64,000 nucleotides of DNA from Alopecurus myosuroides. Taxonomy: Eukaryota > Streptophyta > Magnoliopsida > Poales > Poaceae. The translations under genes were made by a program, and so were the position numbers. Below, in pieces: positions 1-7,984 of the stretch; positions within the stretch are counted from its first letter, which is position 1; each line of letters opens with the position of its first letter. The notes under the pieces are model-generated. The model was not told where the DNA came from. It searched no databases and saw only the letters and a list, made by a program, of their open reading frames with translations. The stretch lies in contig CM054062.1 of NCBI GenBank assembly GCA_028641055.1, forward strand, positions 173,433,642-173,497,641, in the 5' to 3' direction.

Positions 1-307
1 AGTAGTGGTTCATGTTGTTGTAGCTCATGGAGTCGAAGTTGTCGTGGTTGTTGTGGTGATCCTCCATGTCGATGATACTTAGGGAGGAGTAGTCGGTGTA
101 GAGATCGACGTCGTGGTCGTAGTAGTGGTGGTGATCCACCATGTCATGCTCGTAGTAGTGGTCATCCACAATGTCGTGCTCGTTGTAGTGGTCGTCCACC
201 ATGTCGTGCTCGTAGGAGTGGAGGTCCATGTCTATCTCGTTGTAGTCGTAGTGGTCCATCATGGACTCGTCATGGTCATCATGGCCTCCATATACTTCGC
301 TACACAT
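1..307 (-). CDS. Gag-like ORF, N-terminal part, runs off window
   Basis: An ATG on the minus strand at 307-305 opens a frame that stays open for 102 codons and leaves the window at base 1. The predicted protein is extremely rich in Asp, His, Tyr, Glu and Met. It contains a degenerate ~10-12 residue repeat of the form YEHDMVDDHY, seen at least three times between about residues 32 and 62. It lies about 1.2 kb downstream of a minus-strand LTR and primer-binding site, where gag of an LTR retrotransposon begins. No zinc knuckle or capsid motif is visible yet; these would lie outside the window. Calling it gag is an inference from position; the repeat could also be a low-complexity N-terminal extension. 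Apparent plus-strand frames over this stretch are mirror images of the same repeat. Confidence 0.5.
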   Translation of the reverse strand, partial: MCSEVYGGHDDHDESMMDHYDYNEIDMDLHSYEHDMVDDHYNEHDIVDDHYYEHDMVDHHHYYDHDVDLYTDYSSLSIIDMEDHHNNHDNFDSMSYNNMNHY

Positions 308-1535
308 GGTTACTCACAAGCACAAGTGTATATATAGAGTGTGAAGACCTAAGAGCTCAAACCTCACCTTTTAGAAAATATTGGAAACTAGTGGACCATG
401 CCAAGAGAAACCGATAACAAAAAGAATGAAGTGACTTGAGTTCGAAAGATCCCAAAAACACGCTCCAAAACACACACGGCTTATGGGTGGATGGCAATGG
501 GTTAGAAATGTGGCGAGAAAACGACAAATCCAAAGAAAAAGTATGTTGTAAAACGTGGAGAAGAATCAAAGAAAAGTTAGCATGAAAACCAATCCTAGTG
601 GAGGAAAATGATATGGTGGAAAATAAAAAAACACACACACAAATGATAAATGGGGTTAATGTGGCCCATGGACTAGCTGAGACGAAATGTACCTATCGAA
701 GACTAAGCTCAATGCCACACCAACGCAAGGAGGACGCTAGCTCAAACCGCAAGTAATTAGAGGCAACAAGATTCACAATGTGGCAACTGGTCACTCTCTT
801 CTCTCTTGCAACTCGAAGCTAGGCGTTCCTACAAATGATAGCAATTGGCATCAATCTTTGCTTCTTTTGGCTCTTTTTGCTTCTTGTGCTCATTCTCCCT
901 TTTTTTTATTTTTCACTTTTTGATGATGCAGAGATGATTCCCAAATGCCAATGCCTACTCGAAACTAATCTCTCACAAGCGCAAACACTCGCACTCTCGG
1001 TGCCACAATGCGATGCCAAGCGGTGTAAAAGAACTAGTCCAAGTAGGTAAGGTACACAAAGGAATGGGTTAGTTCAAGCGGAAGCAAGTTATACCTATGC
1101 GGTGGATGATCTCAGACTTGCGGCCGGTGGATGTCGATGTCGCGTGGATCCGTTGATATAGATGCGTAGGCAATGTCGATGGCGACGCGTAGGAACTTGC
1201 CTCACTCAATTCGGAGCAACGACGACAAAGAAAAACAAGATACAAAATCTGTCCAAGAATCGAAAAGCAGGAATTTTCTGTGATTTTGCTCAATTTCGAA
1301 ATTCCTCTCAAATCAAGAATTTTTTTGGACAAATTCGAGGAAAGTGGCTGAATAGAAAGGTGGGGAATGGTCTTTGGCAACAAATCTATGAATCAAAACC
1401 ACGCAAAACTCAACAAATCAAGAGGTCGGTCGAAATCCCTTTCGGCTATTTTTGGTCAAATTTTCGAATTTATGGTGGATAGAAGAAAAATTGGTGGATG
1501 GGAAGGGGTGTGGGTGTCGGATTCGTGTCAATCTA
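308..1535 (-). other. Untranslated leader between primer site and gag-like ORF
   Basis: About 1.2 kb separates the primer-binding site from the gag-like ATG on the minus strand. I find no convincing long reading frame on either strand. The part next to the primer site has moderate GC. The part next to the ORF is AT-rich and pyrimidine-rich on the minus strand. A long leader is common in large gypsy elements; the assignment rests on position. Confidence 0.5.
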
Positions 1536-1548
1536 GCTCTGGATACCA
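1536..1548 (-). other. Putative tRNA-Met primer-binding site
   Basis: The minus strand reads TGGTATCCAGAGC, three bases after the putative LTR end (CA complement at 1551-1552). It matches the initiator tRNA-Met complement TGGTATCAGAGC except for one extra C. Its position directly after the LTR supports the call. The extra base may be a mutation of a dead copy. Confidence 0.6.
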
Positions 1549-2010
1549 GATGATGAGGGTTTGACCTCTAAGTTGGCCCGATCTTCACGAATCGACAAGA
1601 ACGAACGAAGAACGCACGGAGAACGCGATGAACACGATGAACACGAGATGGGGAATCGAGAGAGAATCGTGGGCAAATGCGGGAAAACACAAAGGGAGAT
1701 AACTAGTAAGATCCGAATAACCCCGATCGATCCAACGGAACTCACCTTGATTGATACCGGTTTACACCCGTGGCCCGGTCCACCACGCCAATAGAACCTC
1801 AAGGATTTACGAGAGGGAGATTGGCAACTCTTAACAGAATCCACGAAGGGAAAGGATAAGTACTTGTAGTGAATCTTGATACGGTCCTAGATGAAGATGA
1901 ACATCGTATGAGTAGCCTCGTCAAGAGGAGTCACCTCACAAGAGGGATACAAGGGCATAGCCCGAAGTTCTCAAATTATCCCTAAACCCTAGATCTAGCC
2001 ATCAGAGTCC

Positions 2011-2019
2011 CTTATATAG
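2011..2019 (-). promoter_or_regulatory. TATA box of the minus-strand LTR
   Basis: The minus strand has CTATATAAG, with a GC-rich region upstream and a leader-like region downstream. Its position inside an LTR and 60 bp downstream of the GC array makes it the likely start signal for the element's RNA. Confidence 0.55.
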
Positions 2020-2076
2020 CCTAGGGGGTAGGTGGGTGAAAATGGGGCCAAAACGGTGTATTTCCGCACAAAAACA

Positions 2077-2290
2077 GGGCATCCCGGCCTGGGAGGCCGG
2101 CCTGAGGCCGGGGTGGGGGCGCCCTCGGCCTGGTGCCCGGCCTGGGGCCAGGGTAGCCTGGCCTGAGGCCAGGGTGGGAGGCCGGCTCCCTCGGGCTGGT
2201 GCCCTGGCCTCAGGCCCAGGGTGGGATGAGGAGGCCGGCCTGAGGCCAGGGTAGGCCGGCCTGGCCGGGGGGCGAGGCCGAGGACCCTGT
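2077..2290. repeat. GC-rich palindromic minisatellite (GGCCTGAGGCC type)
   Basis: About 210 bp are built from imperfect copies of GGCCTGAGGCC, GGCCTGGGAGGCCGG and GCCAGGGTGGG in varying order. Many units are themselves inverted repeats around GGCC. It lies immediately upstream of the LTR TATA box on the minus strand. Long reading frames through this stretch on both strands are by-products of a GC-rich repeat without stops. Confidence 0.8.
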
Positions 2291-2547
2291 TTCCCTCCGT
2301 TCTTCCTCCTCGGAGCTCCGATCTTGACGTCGTCTTCACCCACTTCCTTCCTAGCTTCATGTGCACCTTCTTGGATATGTTCTTGAGCATCTTGGGCACC
2401 ATCTTGGGTCTCCATGGTGTGATCCCACCTATGCATGTAGATGGGTATTTCATGAGGTAGAGCATCGTTCACCAAGTCACCGGAAACATACGGAGATAGG
2501 AGTGAGTTCACCTTGTTGTGTATCGATGTTGTGCTTGGTTGAATACG

Positions 2548-3920
2548 GTGGGCTACATCACAAGGCACGATTAGTTGCTAAGGGCTTCAAACAGAGGTAT
2601 GGTCTAGATTATGAAGACACGTTCAGTCCAGTCATCAAGCCTACTACCATTCGTTTGCTGCTCTCTTTGGCTGTTACTCGTGGATGGTCTCTCCGTTAGC
2701 TTGATGTGCAGAACGCCTTTCTGCATGGAGTTCTAGAGGAGGAGGTTTATATGCGTCATCCACCTGGTTTTGTTGATTCTGCACGTCCTCAGCATCTATG
2801 TCGCCTGGTGAAGGCTCTCTATGGACTGAAGCAGGCTCCTCGTGCATGGCATGCACGCCTTGGCTCGGTTCTTCGAGCTCATGGTTTTGTTTCCTCCACG
2901 GCTGATACATCACTGTTCCTTCTGCAGCGTCCTGAGGTGACGATATACATGCTGGTCTATGTGGATGATATCATCCTCATTAGCTCGTCTGATGCTGCTG
3001 CCGAGCGTCTTGTTTCTGTGCTGAGTGGAGATTTTGTTGTCAAGGATTTGGGTGCTCTGCACTATTTCCTTGGTCTGGAGGTCTCACGGTCTTCTGCTGG
3101 GTTGACTCTCACTCAGCATAAATACTCTCTCGACTTGCTGCGTCGTGCTGGTATGTTGAAGTGCAAGCATGCTACCACTCCTATGTCTGCCACTGATCGG
3201 TTGTCCGCGCTTGATGGAGACCCTCTTTCGCCTGCTGATGCTACTGAGTACCGCAGCCTTGTTGGTGGTCTGCAATACCTCACTATCACCAGACCGGATG
3301 TCTCTTATGCAGTCAACCGTGTATGTCTGTATCTTCATGCACCCAGGACGTCTCATTGGTCAGCTGTGAAGCGGATTCTGCGCTATGTCTGTCTGACCGC
3401 CTCGTATGGCTTGCTCCTTCAGCCTGCTACATCTTGTGAGCTTTCGGCCTTCTCAGATGTAGATTGGGCTGGTAGTCCTGATGACAGGCGATCCACGGGG
3501 GGCTATGCAGTATTCTTTGGTCCTAATTTGATCGCCTGGAATGCTCGCAAGCAAGCTACAATATCTCGCAGTAGTACGGAAGCTGAATACAAGGCGGTTG
3601 CTAATGCCACAGCTAAGATCATATGGGTACAGTCTTTGTTGAGAGAGTTGGGAGTCTCTTAAGATCAGCCTCCGATACTTTGGTGTGACAACATCGGTGC
3701 TACATACCTCTCATCGAATCCGGTATTCCATGCCCGAACGAAACACATTGAAGTTGACTATCACTTTGTCACGGAACGTGTTGCACAGAAGCTACTCCGT
3801 ATCAAGTTCATCTCTTCCAAGGATCAACTTGCTGACATCTTCACGAAGCCTCTTCCACAGCCTCAGTTTGTAGGATGTAGTCACAATCTTAACTTGCTTT
3901 GTACTTCAGGCCACATTTAA
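2548..3920 (+). pseudogene. Copia reverse transcriptase-RNase H fragment (broken)
   Basis: This is the C-terminal part of a Ty1-copia polyprotein. In frame order it shows the RT N-terminal motif KARLVAKGF, then [10 protein letters not shown], then the catalytic YVDDIIL at about 2958-2978, then the RNase H motifs [17 protein letters not shown] and SSTEAEYKA, and the terminal HFVTERV and ADIFTKPLP blocks. The frame is broken twice by nonsense codons: TAG at 2697-2699, where Copia RTs normally have Gln before LDVQNAF, and TAA at 3660-3662 just before the DQPP/LWCDN block. No frameshift is needed, since both stops lie in the same frame, which ends at 3918-3920. Gag, protease, integrase and the 5' LTR are missing, so it is a dead 5'-truncated copy. 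Confidence 0.93.
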
Positions 3921-4047
3921 GATTGAGGGAGGGTGTTAGACTGTATATACGTAGCGTGTCTGTATATGACTTGTACTGTACCTCTTGGTACCTCTATATA
4001 ATGAGATAGCCGCACCCACATTTAGGGTGTCGAGTAGTTCCCCAAAC
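3921..4047 (+). mobile_element. Polypurine tract and short Copia 3' LTR
   Basis: Directly after the RNase H end comes a purine tract (GATTGAGGGAGGG, 3921-3933) and then TGTTAGACTGTATATAC starting at 3934, which is the expected start of the 3' LTR. The LTR is short (about 114 bp to an AAACA near 4047) and includes a TATATAA at about 3995. The right boundary is an estimate because no second LTR is present in the window. Confidence 0.7.
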
Positions 4048-4062
4048 ACATTGTATTACATA

Positions 4063-4188
4063 TTTTACTTGACTTAGTAGGTGTATCTACACTAATAGTA
4101 TTTTACTTGACTTAGTAGGTGTATCTACACTAATAGTATGTCCATATACATCTATCTTAGAGTCAAGTAAAATGAAACGGAGGAAGTA
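4063..4188 (+). mobile_element. Truncated Stowaway-like MITE with internal tandem duplication
   Basis: The right end (ATGAAACGGAGGAAGTA) matches the ends of Stowaway MITEs, which carry CTCCCTCCGT-type termini and insert at TA. Inverted arms are visible: TTTTACTTGACT at 4101 and AGTCAAGTAAAA at 4161-4172. The matching left terminus is missing. Instead a 38-bp unit is duplicated exactly head to tail, at 4063-4100 and 4101-4138. It abuts the Copia LTR on its left. Confidence 0.75.
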
Positions 4189-4684
4189 ATTTGCTTATAC
4201 AGACGTCTGGCCTTGAAAGGATTTCTCTGTTGGGAAAGGAAACTCCCACACATAGCCGTTTGCTAGCGTACCGTGCGCTTCCTCGTTTGACATTTGGGTA
4301 ACTTCATCTTTGACGGTTCTCTTCTTCTTCCCTCTTGGCTTTGACGCACACATGAAGAACTGAAGATACTCGGAGCAAATGACAGTTTAGTAATCTTAGG
4401 GCGTATGTTTGTTTAATAAACTTCCGGCGTTAGACCCGGGCATCTTTAAAGCCTCGTGGTCATGGTGCCGCGTTGCACGATTCGGCGCGAAACACCAGTA
4501 CTACAAGAAGAGCCCGCGGCAACGGAAACACAGATAGACAATGAGATCACAACTTAAGAAGCGGAGCCTTTTGGTCCGGAGCGCACCCCCAGGTCAACTC
4601 TGCTTGCTCGATCTCCTCGTCAGTCGTCACTCAGTTCACGGCTATCAGTTCAGTGCTACCGTTGGTCTCGAGAGTAATCGACGC
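4189..4684. other. Intergenic region upstream of the peroxidase
   Basis: About 0.5 kb of mixed composition without repeats or frames I recognise. It presumably carries the upstream regulatory part of the peroxidase gene. I do not assign individual sites. Confidence 0.5.
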
Positions 4685-4702
4685 ATATATATATACATAT
4701 AA
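4685..4702 (+). promoter_or_regulatory. TATA region of the peroxidase gene
   Basis: An alternating ATATATATATACATATAA stretch lies about 80-95 bp before the start codon at 4780. That is the usual distance for a plant core promoter with a short 5' UTR. The exact start of transcription is not visible. Confidence 0.6.
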
Positions 4703-4779
4703 CCCCCAGTCAGGCATCGCCACATTTACACAGAAACTCAGTTCCAGCTCACATAAATCCCAAGATAGCAGTGAGAGAG

Positions 4780-5896
4780 ATGAGCAGAGGACGTAGTGTT
4801 AGTTGGCGGTTTCCTGCTCCTCTCGTTCTGGTCTCGACATGGGTCGTGATCTTTGTTGCATTATCTGAAGCGCAGCTAGAGGTTGGGTTCTACAACTGCA
4901 CTTGCCCGAGGGCGGAGGAGCTCATCCGCACCGTCGTCCGGGACGCCATCCGCCGAGACCCCGGCAATGGCCCCGGACTCGTGCGCCTCTTCTTCCACGA
5001 CTGCTTCGTCAGGGTTAGTTAGCCTCTCCCATTTCTGGTTCACACATGCATGCACGGCCAACGTGAATTTTCCCAATAGTGGAGTAGGAGTAGCATGCAG
5101 AGCTAACGCGTTGTGCTTGGGCGCACTGACACAGGGGTGCGACGCGTCCGTGCTCCTGGACACCGCCCCCGGCAGCAACGCCACCAGCGTCGAGAAGAAG
5201 TCGCCGGCGAACAACCCGAGCTTGCGGGGCTTCGGCGTCATCGACCGTGCCAAGCGCGTGGTCGAGCGGCGGTGCCGGCGCACCGTCTCCTGCGCCGACA
5301 TCGTCGCCTTCGCCGCGCGCGACGCCAGCAGCATCATGGGGGGCATCGACTTCGACGTGCCCGCGGGACGGCGCGACGGCCGCGTCTCCAACGTGTCGGA
5401 GGTGCTCGACAACCTGCCCCCTCCCTTCTTCGGCCACTCCCAGCTTGTCGCCAGCTTCGCCGCCAAGAACCTCACCGCCGAGGACATGGTCACGCTCTCT
5501 GGCGCGCACTCCTTTGGCCGCACCCACTGCTCCAGCATATCCTTTCGGCTTTACCCGCAGATCGCAGCGGACTTGAACACCACCTACGGCAGGACTCTCC
5601 GGACTCGGTGCCCGGCGGCCACGGGAGGGCAGGACCCAGTGCTGCCGCTGGATCCGGTGACGGATAACCGGCTCGGCAACCAGTACTACAAGAACGTTCA
5701 GACGCTCGAGGTTCCCTTCACCACGGACGCCACGCTATTGACCCAAAACGACACGGCGGCGCTCGTCGACCTCTACGCCCGCAACACGACGCTGTGGATG
5801 TCACAATTCGCGGCCGCGATGGTGAAGATGGGTAACATCGACGTGCTCACCGGCAACCAAGGGGAGATCAGGAAATTTTGCAACAGAGTAAACTAG
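4780..5896 (+). CDS. Class III secretory peroxidase (two exons)
   Basis: This is a plant heme peroxidase (EC 1.11.1.7), secreted to the wall or vacuole, where it uses H2O2 to oxidise phenolics. Exon 1 is 4780-5013, the intron 5014-5134 (GT...AG, phase 0) and exon 2 is 5135-5896, giving about 331 residues, a normal size. The ATG at 4780 is chosen because it opens a signal peptide of about 31 residues (hydrophobic core [15 protein letters not shown]) ending at [10 protein letters not shown], the usual mature N-terminal Gln. Visible motifs are [12 protein letters not shown] (distal His), [32 protein letters not shown] and [12 protein letters not shown] (proximal His). Seven N-glycosylation sequons and the expected cysteines are present. 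One oddity: the second calcium site, normally D..T....D, reads [14 protein letters not shown], so the last Asp ligand is Gly. The gene is otherwise intact and is the only host gene I see. Confidence 0.95.
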
Positions 5897-6160
5897 TGCA
5901 TTCTGATGGGCAGTGTTTGGATGAATGGAGACCCTGCTGCAACCGTGAATGTATCTTTTTAGTTTATCGGCTAACGGCTGATTTACATGATCTGTAAGAT
6001 TTTTCGTTTGTTAGGCTTTCCAAAAATTCAAAACGGTTCATTGTAGTACTATTTGCTATGGTTATAAAATTGTTTGCCCCGCTTCCTACTTGTCTCAAAG
6101 ACCACCGTAGCCGATTTGCTATGGGCTATGGCTTACTCTCTATAGGGTGTGTTTGTGAGG
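5897..6160 (+). other. 3' flank of the peroxidase gene
   Basis: AT-rich sequence follows the TAG stop and probably holds the 3' UTR and polyadenylation region. No canonical AATAAA is obvious, which is normal for plants. No other gene is seen. Confidence 0.45.
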
Positions 6161-6349
6161 GAAGGTTTTCCTCGCAAGCCGCCGCCGCCGTAGGCAGGCC
6201 CCCTCCCCCCCCCCCCCCCCCCCCCAATCTTGTCTCCGAGTGGCGGGCAAACTGACTTGGGGAAGGTTTTCCTCCCCATGCCGCTATCGCCGCGCCGCCC
6301 TAGGCAGGTCCCCTCCCTCCCCCAAACTTGTCTCCCAATGCAAGTGGGC
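6161..6349. repeat. Diverged tandem duplication with a C-rich core
   Basis: Two related blocks, about 6161-6239 and 6261-6349, share the order GAAGGTTTTCCTC, CCGCCG, TAGGCAGG, a C-rich tract, CTTGTCTCC and GTGGGCAG/GTGGCGGGCA. The second copy is diverged and its C tract is interrupted. No coding role is apparent. Confidence 0.7.
6205..6225. repeat. Homopolymer C tract (21 C)
   Basis: An uninterrupted run of 21 cytosines follows CCCCCT. Its length should be treated as approximate because such tracts are prone to replication slippage and sequencing error. It can form G-quadruplex or i-motif structures in principle. Confidence 0.9.
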
Positions 6350-6426
6350 AGGGACCGGCTATCCCCATGTGGCCCATGGCCAGTAGGGTAGCCCATGGAC
6401 CACTCCCGGCTATTATTCCTCCTTCG

Positions 6427-6990
6427 GTGTTTGTCCGACAATCCCGGAACATCATATGGTGATTATATAAATTTCTCAATTTTTTTTGATGTCATTAAAC
6501 TATTTTAATGATGTCGGGACATCTCATGTCCGCTTATTTAATTCATAGTATTTCTAGACTCTTGTCTCAAAAAGAACACTTCCATACTCTCTCTGGAGAT
6601 ATTTCGATAACATTAGAACGTTTTCGATGATTCTCTCATCTACCTACCATGCATATATCTCCCACGGAAGGTGTAATATCCTTAAGCATGTGACCCAGTA
6701 GGTTCGATAATGCACATACATGATTGGAACACCTTCCGTCCAGTAACCAACAACAGAGACATGGACATCCATGATGCATCCTATGCATACACGAATACTA
6801 TCGGGTGAAGCTTTTGTTACTCATTATGCTAATCTTCTTTCTTCACGATACTAGTGATATCCCTAGGTGAGACATCGTTATCCTTGTGATCAAACTCTTC
6901 GATCATGATGCCTCTACGGTATGACATTAGATGACAATCATTGTCATCAAGATATTACTATTAACTAGTAACAAATATATCTCATAATCG
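6427..6990 (-). mobile_element. Old Copia LTR fragment (copy A)
   Basis: Diverged from, but collinear with, the minus-strand LTR around 9000-9420. Shared landmarks in the same order are ACATCTCATGTCC, GTGACCCAGTAGGTTCGATAA versus GTGACCCGTAAAGACTCGATAA, AACCAAC, GTTACTCATT, ACGATACTAGTGATAT versus ACGATACCAATGATAT, and AGGTGAGAC. Both ends are lost. It is a relic without coding content. Confidence 0.65.
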
Positions 6991-7205
6991 TTTGAGGATG
7001 GCGCTGGTGGACTCGTTGGCTTACATGAAGCATGGCACAGTTTACCCAGGTTCAGGCCCCCGGAGGGTAATACCCTACTCCTACTGGTCTGAGTTTTATT
7101 CTTACAAGTTACAAATGTGTTACAATGGCGTTGTAGCACATATTGGATCTGGCTCAAAGATGAAGCGTATGGGTGTGTCTCCAGCCCTCTCTCGATGGTC
7201 CCTTT
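6991..7205 (-). mobile_element. Small gypsy-type LTR fragment
   Basis: The minus strand contains GGAGTAGGGTATTACCCTCC and GGCCTGAACCTGGGTAAA, a block typical of the R/U5 region of some grass gypsy LTRs. A related block in plus orientation occurs near 22018-22065 (GGAGTAGGGTTTTACACC ... GAACCTAGGTAAA). Boundaries are approximate. Confidence 0.5.
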
Positions 7206-7984
7206 GTTGGATATATGCCAAAGAGACAATAATATTCAGTTATTATTCTTTCTCCAAGTTCATTATTAAGTTTATATCATTATGTTATAACCGCTATAGT
7301 ACCTAAAAAGTGAGTTCTCAAAGGAAAACCTTTGTGCGGGTGTGAACATATAAACAAATAAGTGTTCCTAATCTTGTCTCTAAGATTAGCTTATATGTTG
7401 TGAGATGATCACGTTTTTCTGATCATGGATTTTGACAAGTCTAACAACCATAAGGGTTTATTGTTAGAGTAACAATAGTACTGAACCGATCCAAGTATAT
7501 AATCTTGCTAAGACACAAACAATTTTATTGATTTAGCAATGTGAATATGAAGTTTTCATTGGTTAGTATTCCTCTACTATGAGAATGTCTAGTGACCGCA
7601 CAATCGATAGTCATGTTTTGGGTCTCTTCAAACAACTACCATAACAGGAGATTATAACATTGATATTTGGGTATGACCTACAGTGTCTAATGGAACTGAC
7701 ATCGTTAAATAATAGTACTTAACTCCTCTAGATGATGGAGAGATATATCCTTTGGGCCCTCCCAATATCACCTATGTCAACTAATCGTCTGGTTAGGCAC
7801 AATGTGATTTATCACAAGGACATCGGGGATATGTATGAGAAAAGATAACGTTATCAGTATGACTTTTATATGTGTTATGGTAAATGAGTTTGATTAGACT
7901 AGAGCACATTATCTCAACTCCTAATATCGTTGGTATCGTGTAGTTAAGAGAATCAGTGTTGGTATATGTTGCAGAATTTACTTA
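7205..7984 (+). mobile_element. Copia LTR, 5' part (copy B, plus orientation)
   Basis: It opens with TGTTGGATATATGCC and AAGAGACAATAATATTC, the characteristic start of a common Triticeae Copia LTR. It is collinear with the reverse complement of 19672-19292 followed by 9716 downward. Shared blocks include CAACCGCTATAGCAC/AACCGCTATAGTAC, AATAGTACTGAACCGA, TAGTACTTAACTCCTCTAGATGAT and TATGAGAATGTCTAGTGACCGC. It stops abruptly near 7984, where copy C begins in the opposite orientation. Confidence 0.75.

Larger units (their letters stand above)
1551..2547 (-). mobile_element. LTR of a minus-strand retrotransposon, 5' truncated
   Basis: Read on the minus strand, this stretch has LTR promoter layout: a GC-palindrome array (2290-2077), a TATA box (2019-2011), a roughly 460-bp transcribed leader containing a splice-donor-like GGTGAG, and a CA end next to a primer site. 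The upstream (U3) end is lost near 2547, where a plus-strand Copia fragment begins, so the terminal TG is not seen. Together with the leader and ORF to the left it forms the 5' part of one element whose 3' part lies outside the window. The superfamily is not certain; gypsy is favoured by the long leader. Confidence 0.65.

Noticed and set aside
113..337. 74-codon Val/His-rich plus-strand frame
   Set aside because: Shadow of the minus-strand repeat ORF at 307-1.
2002..2568. 188- and 156-codon Pro/Gly-rich frames on the minus strand
   Set aside because: They are read-through of the GC-palindrome array, which lacks stop codons. No domain, and located in an LTR promoter.
4876..5538. 220-codon frame on the minus strand across the peroxidase
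   Set aside because: Mirror frame of a GC-rich coding sequence; it has no domain and overlaps well-supported exons.
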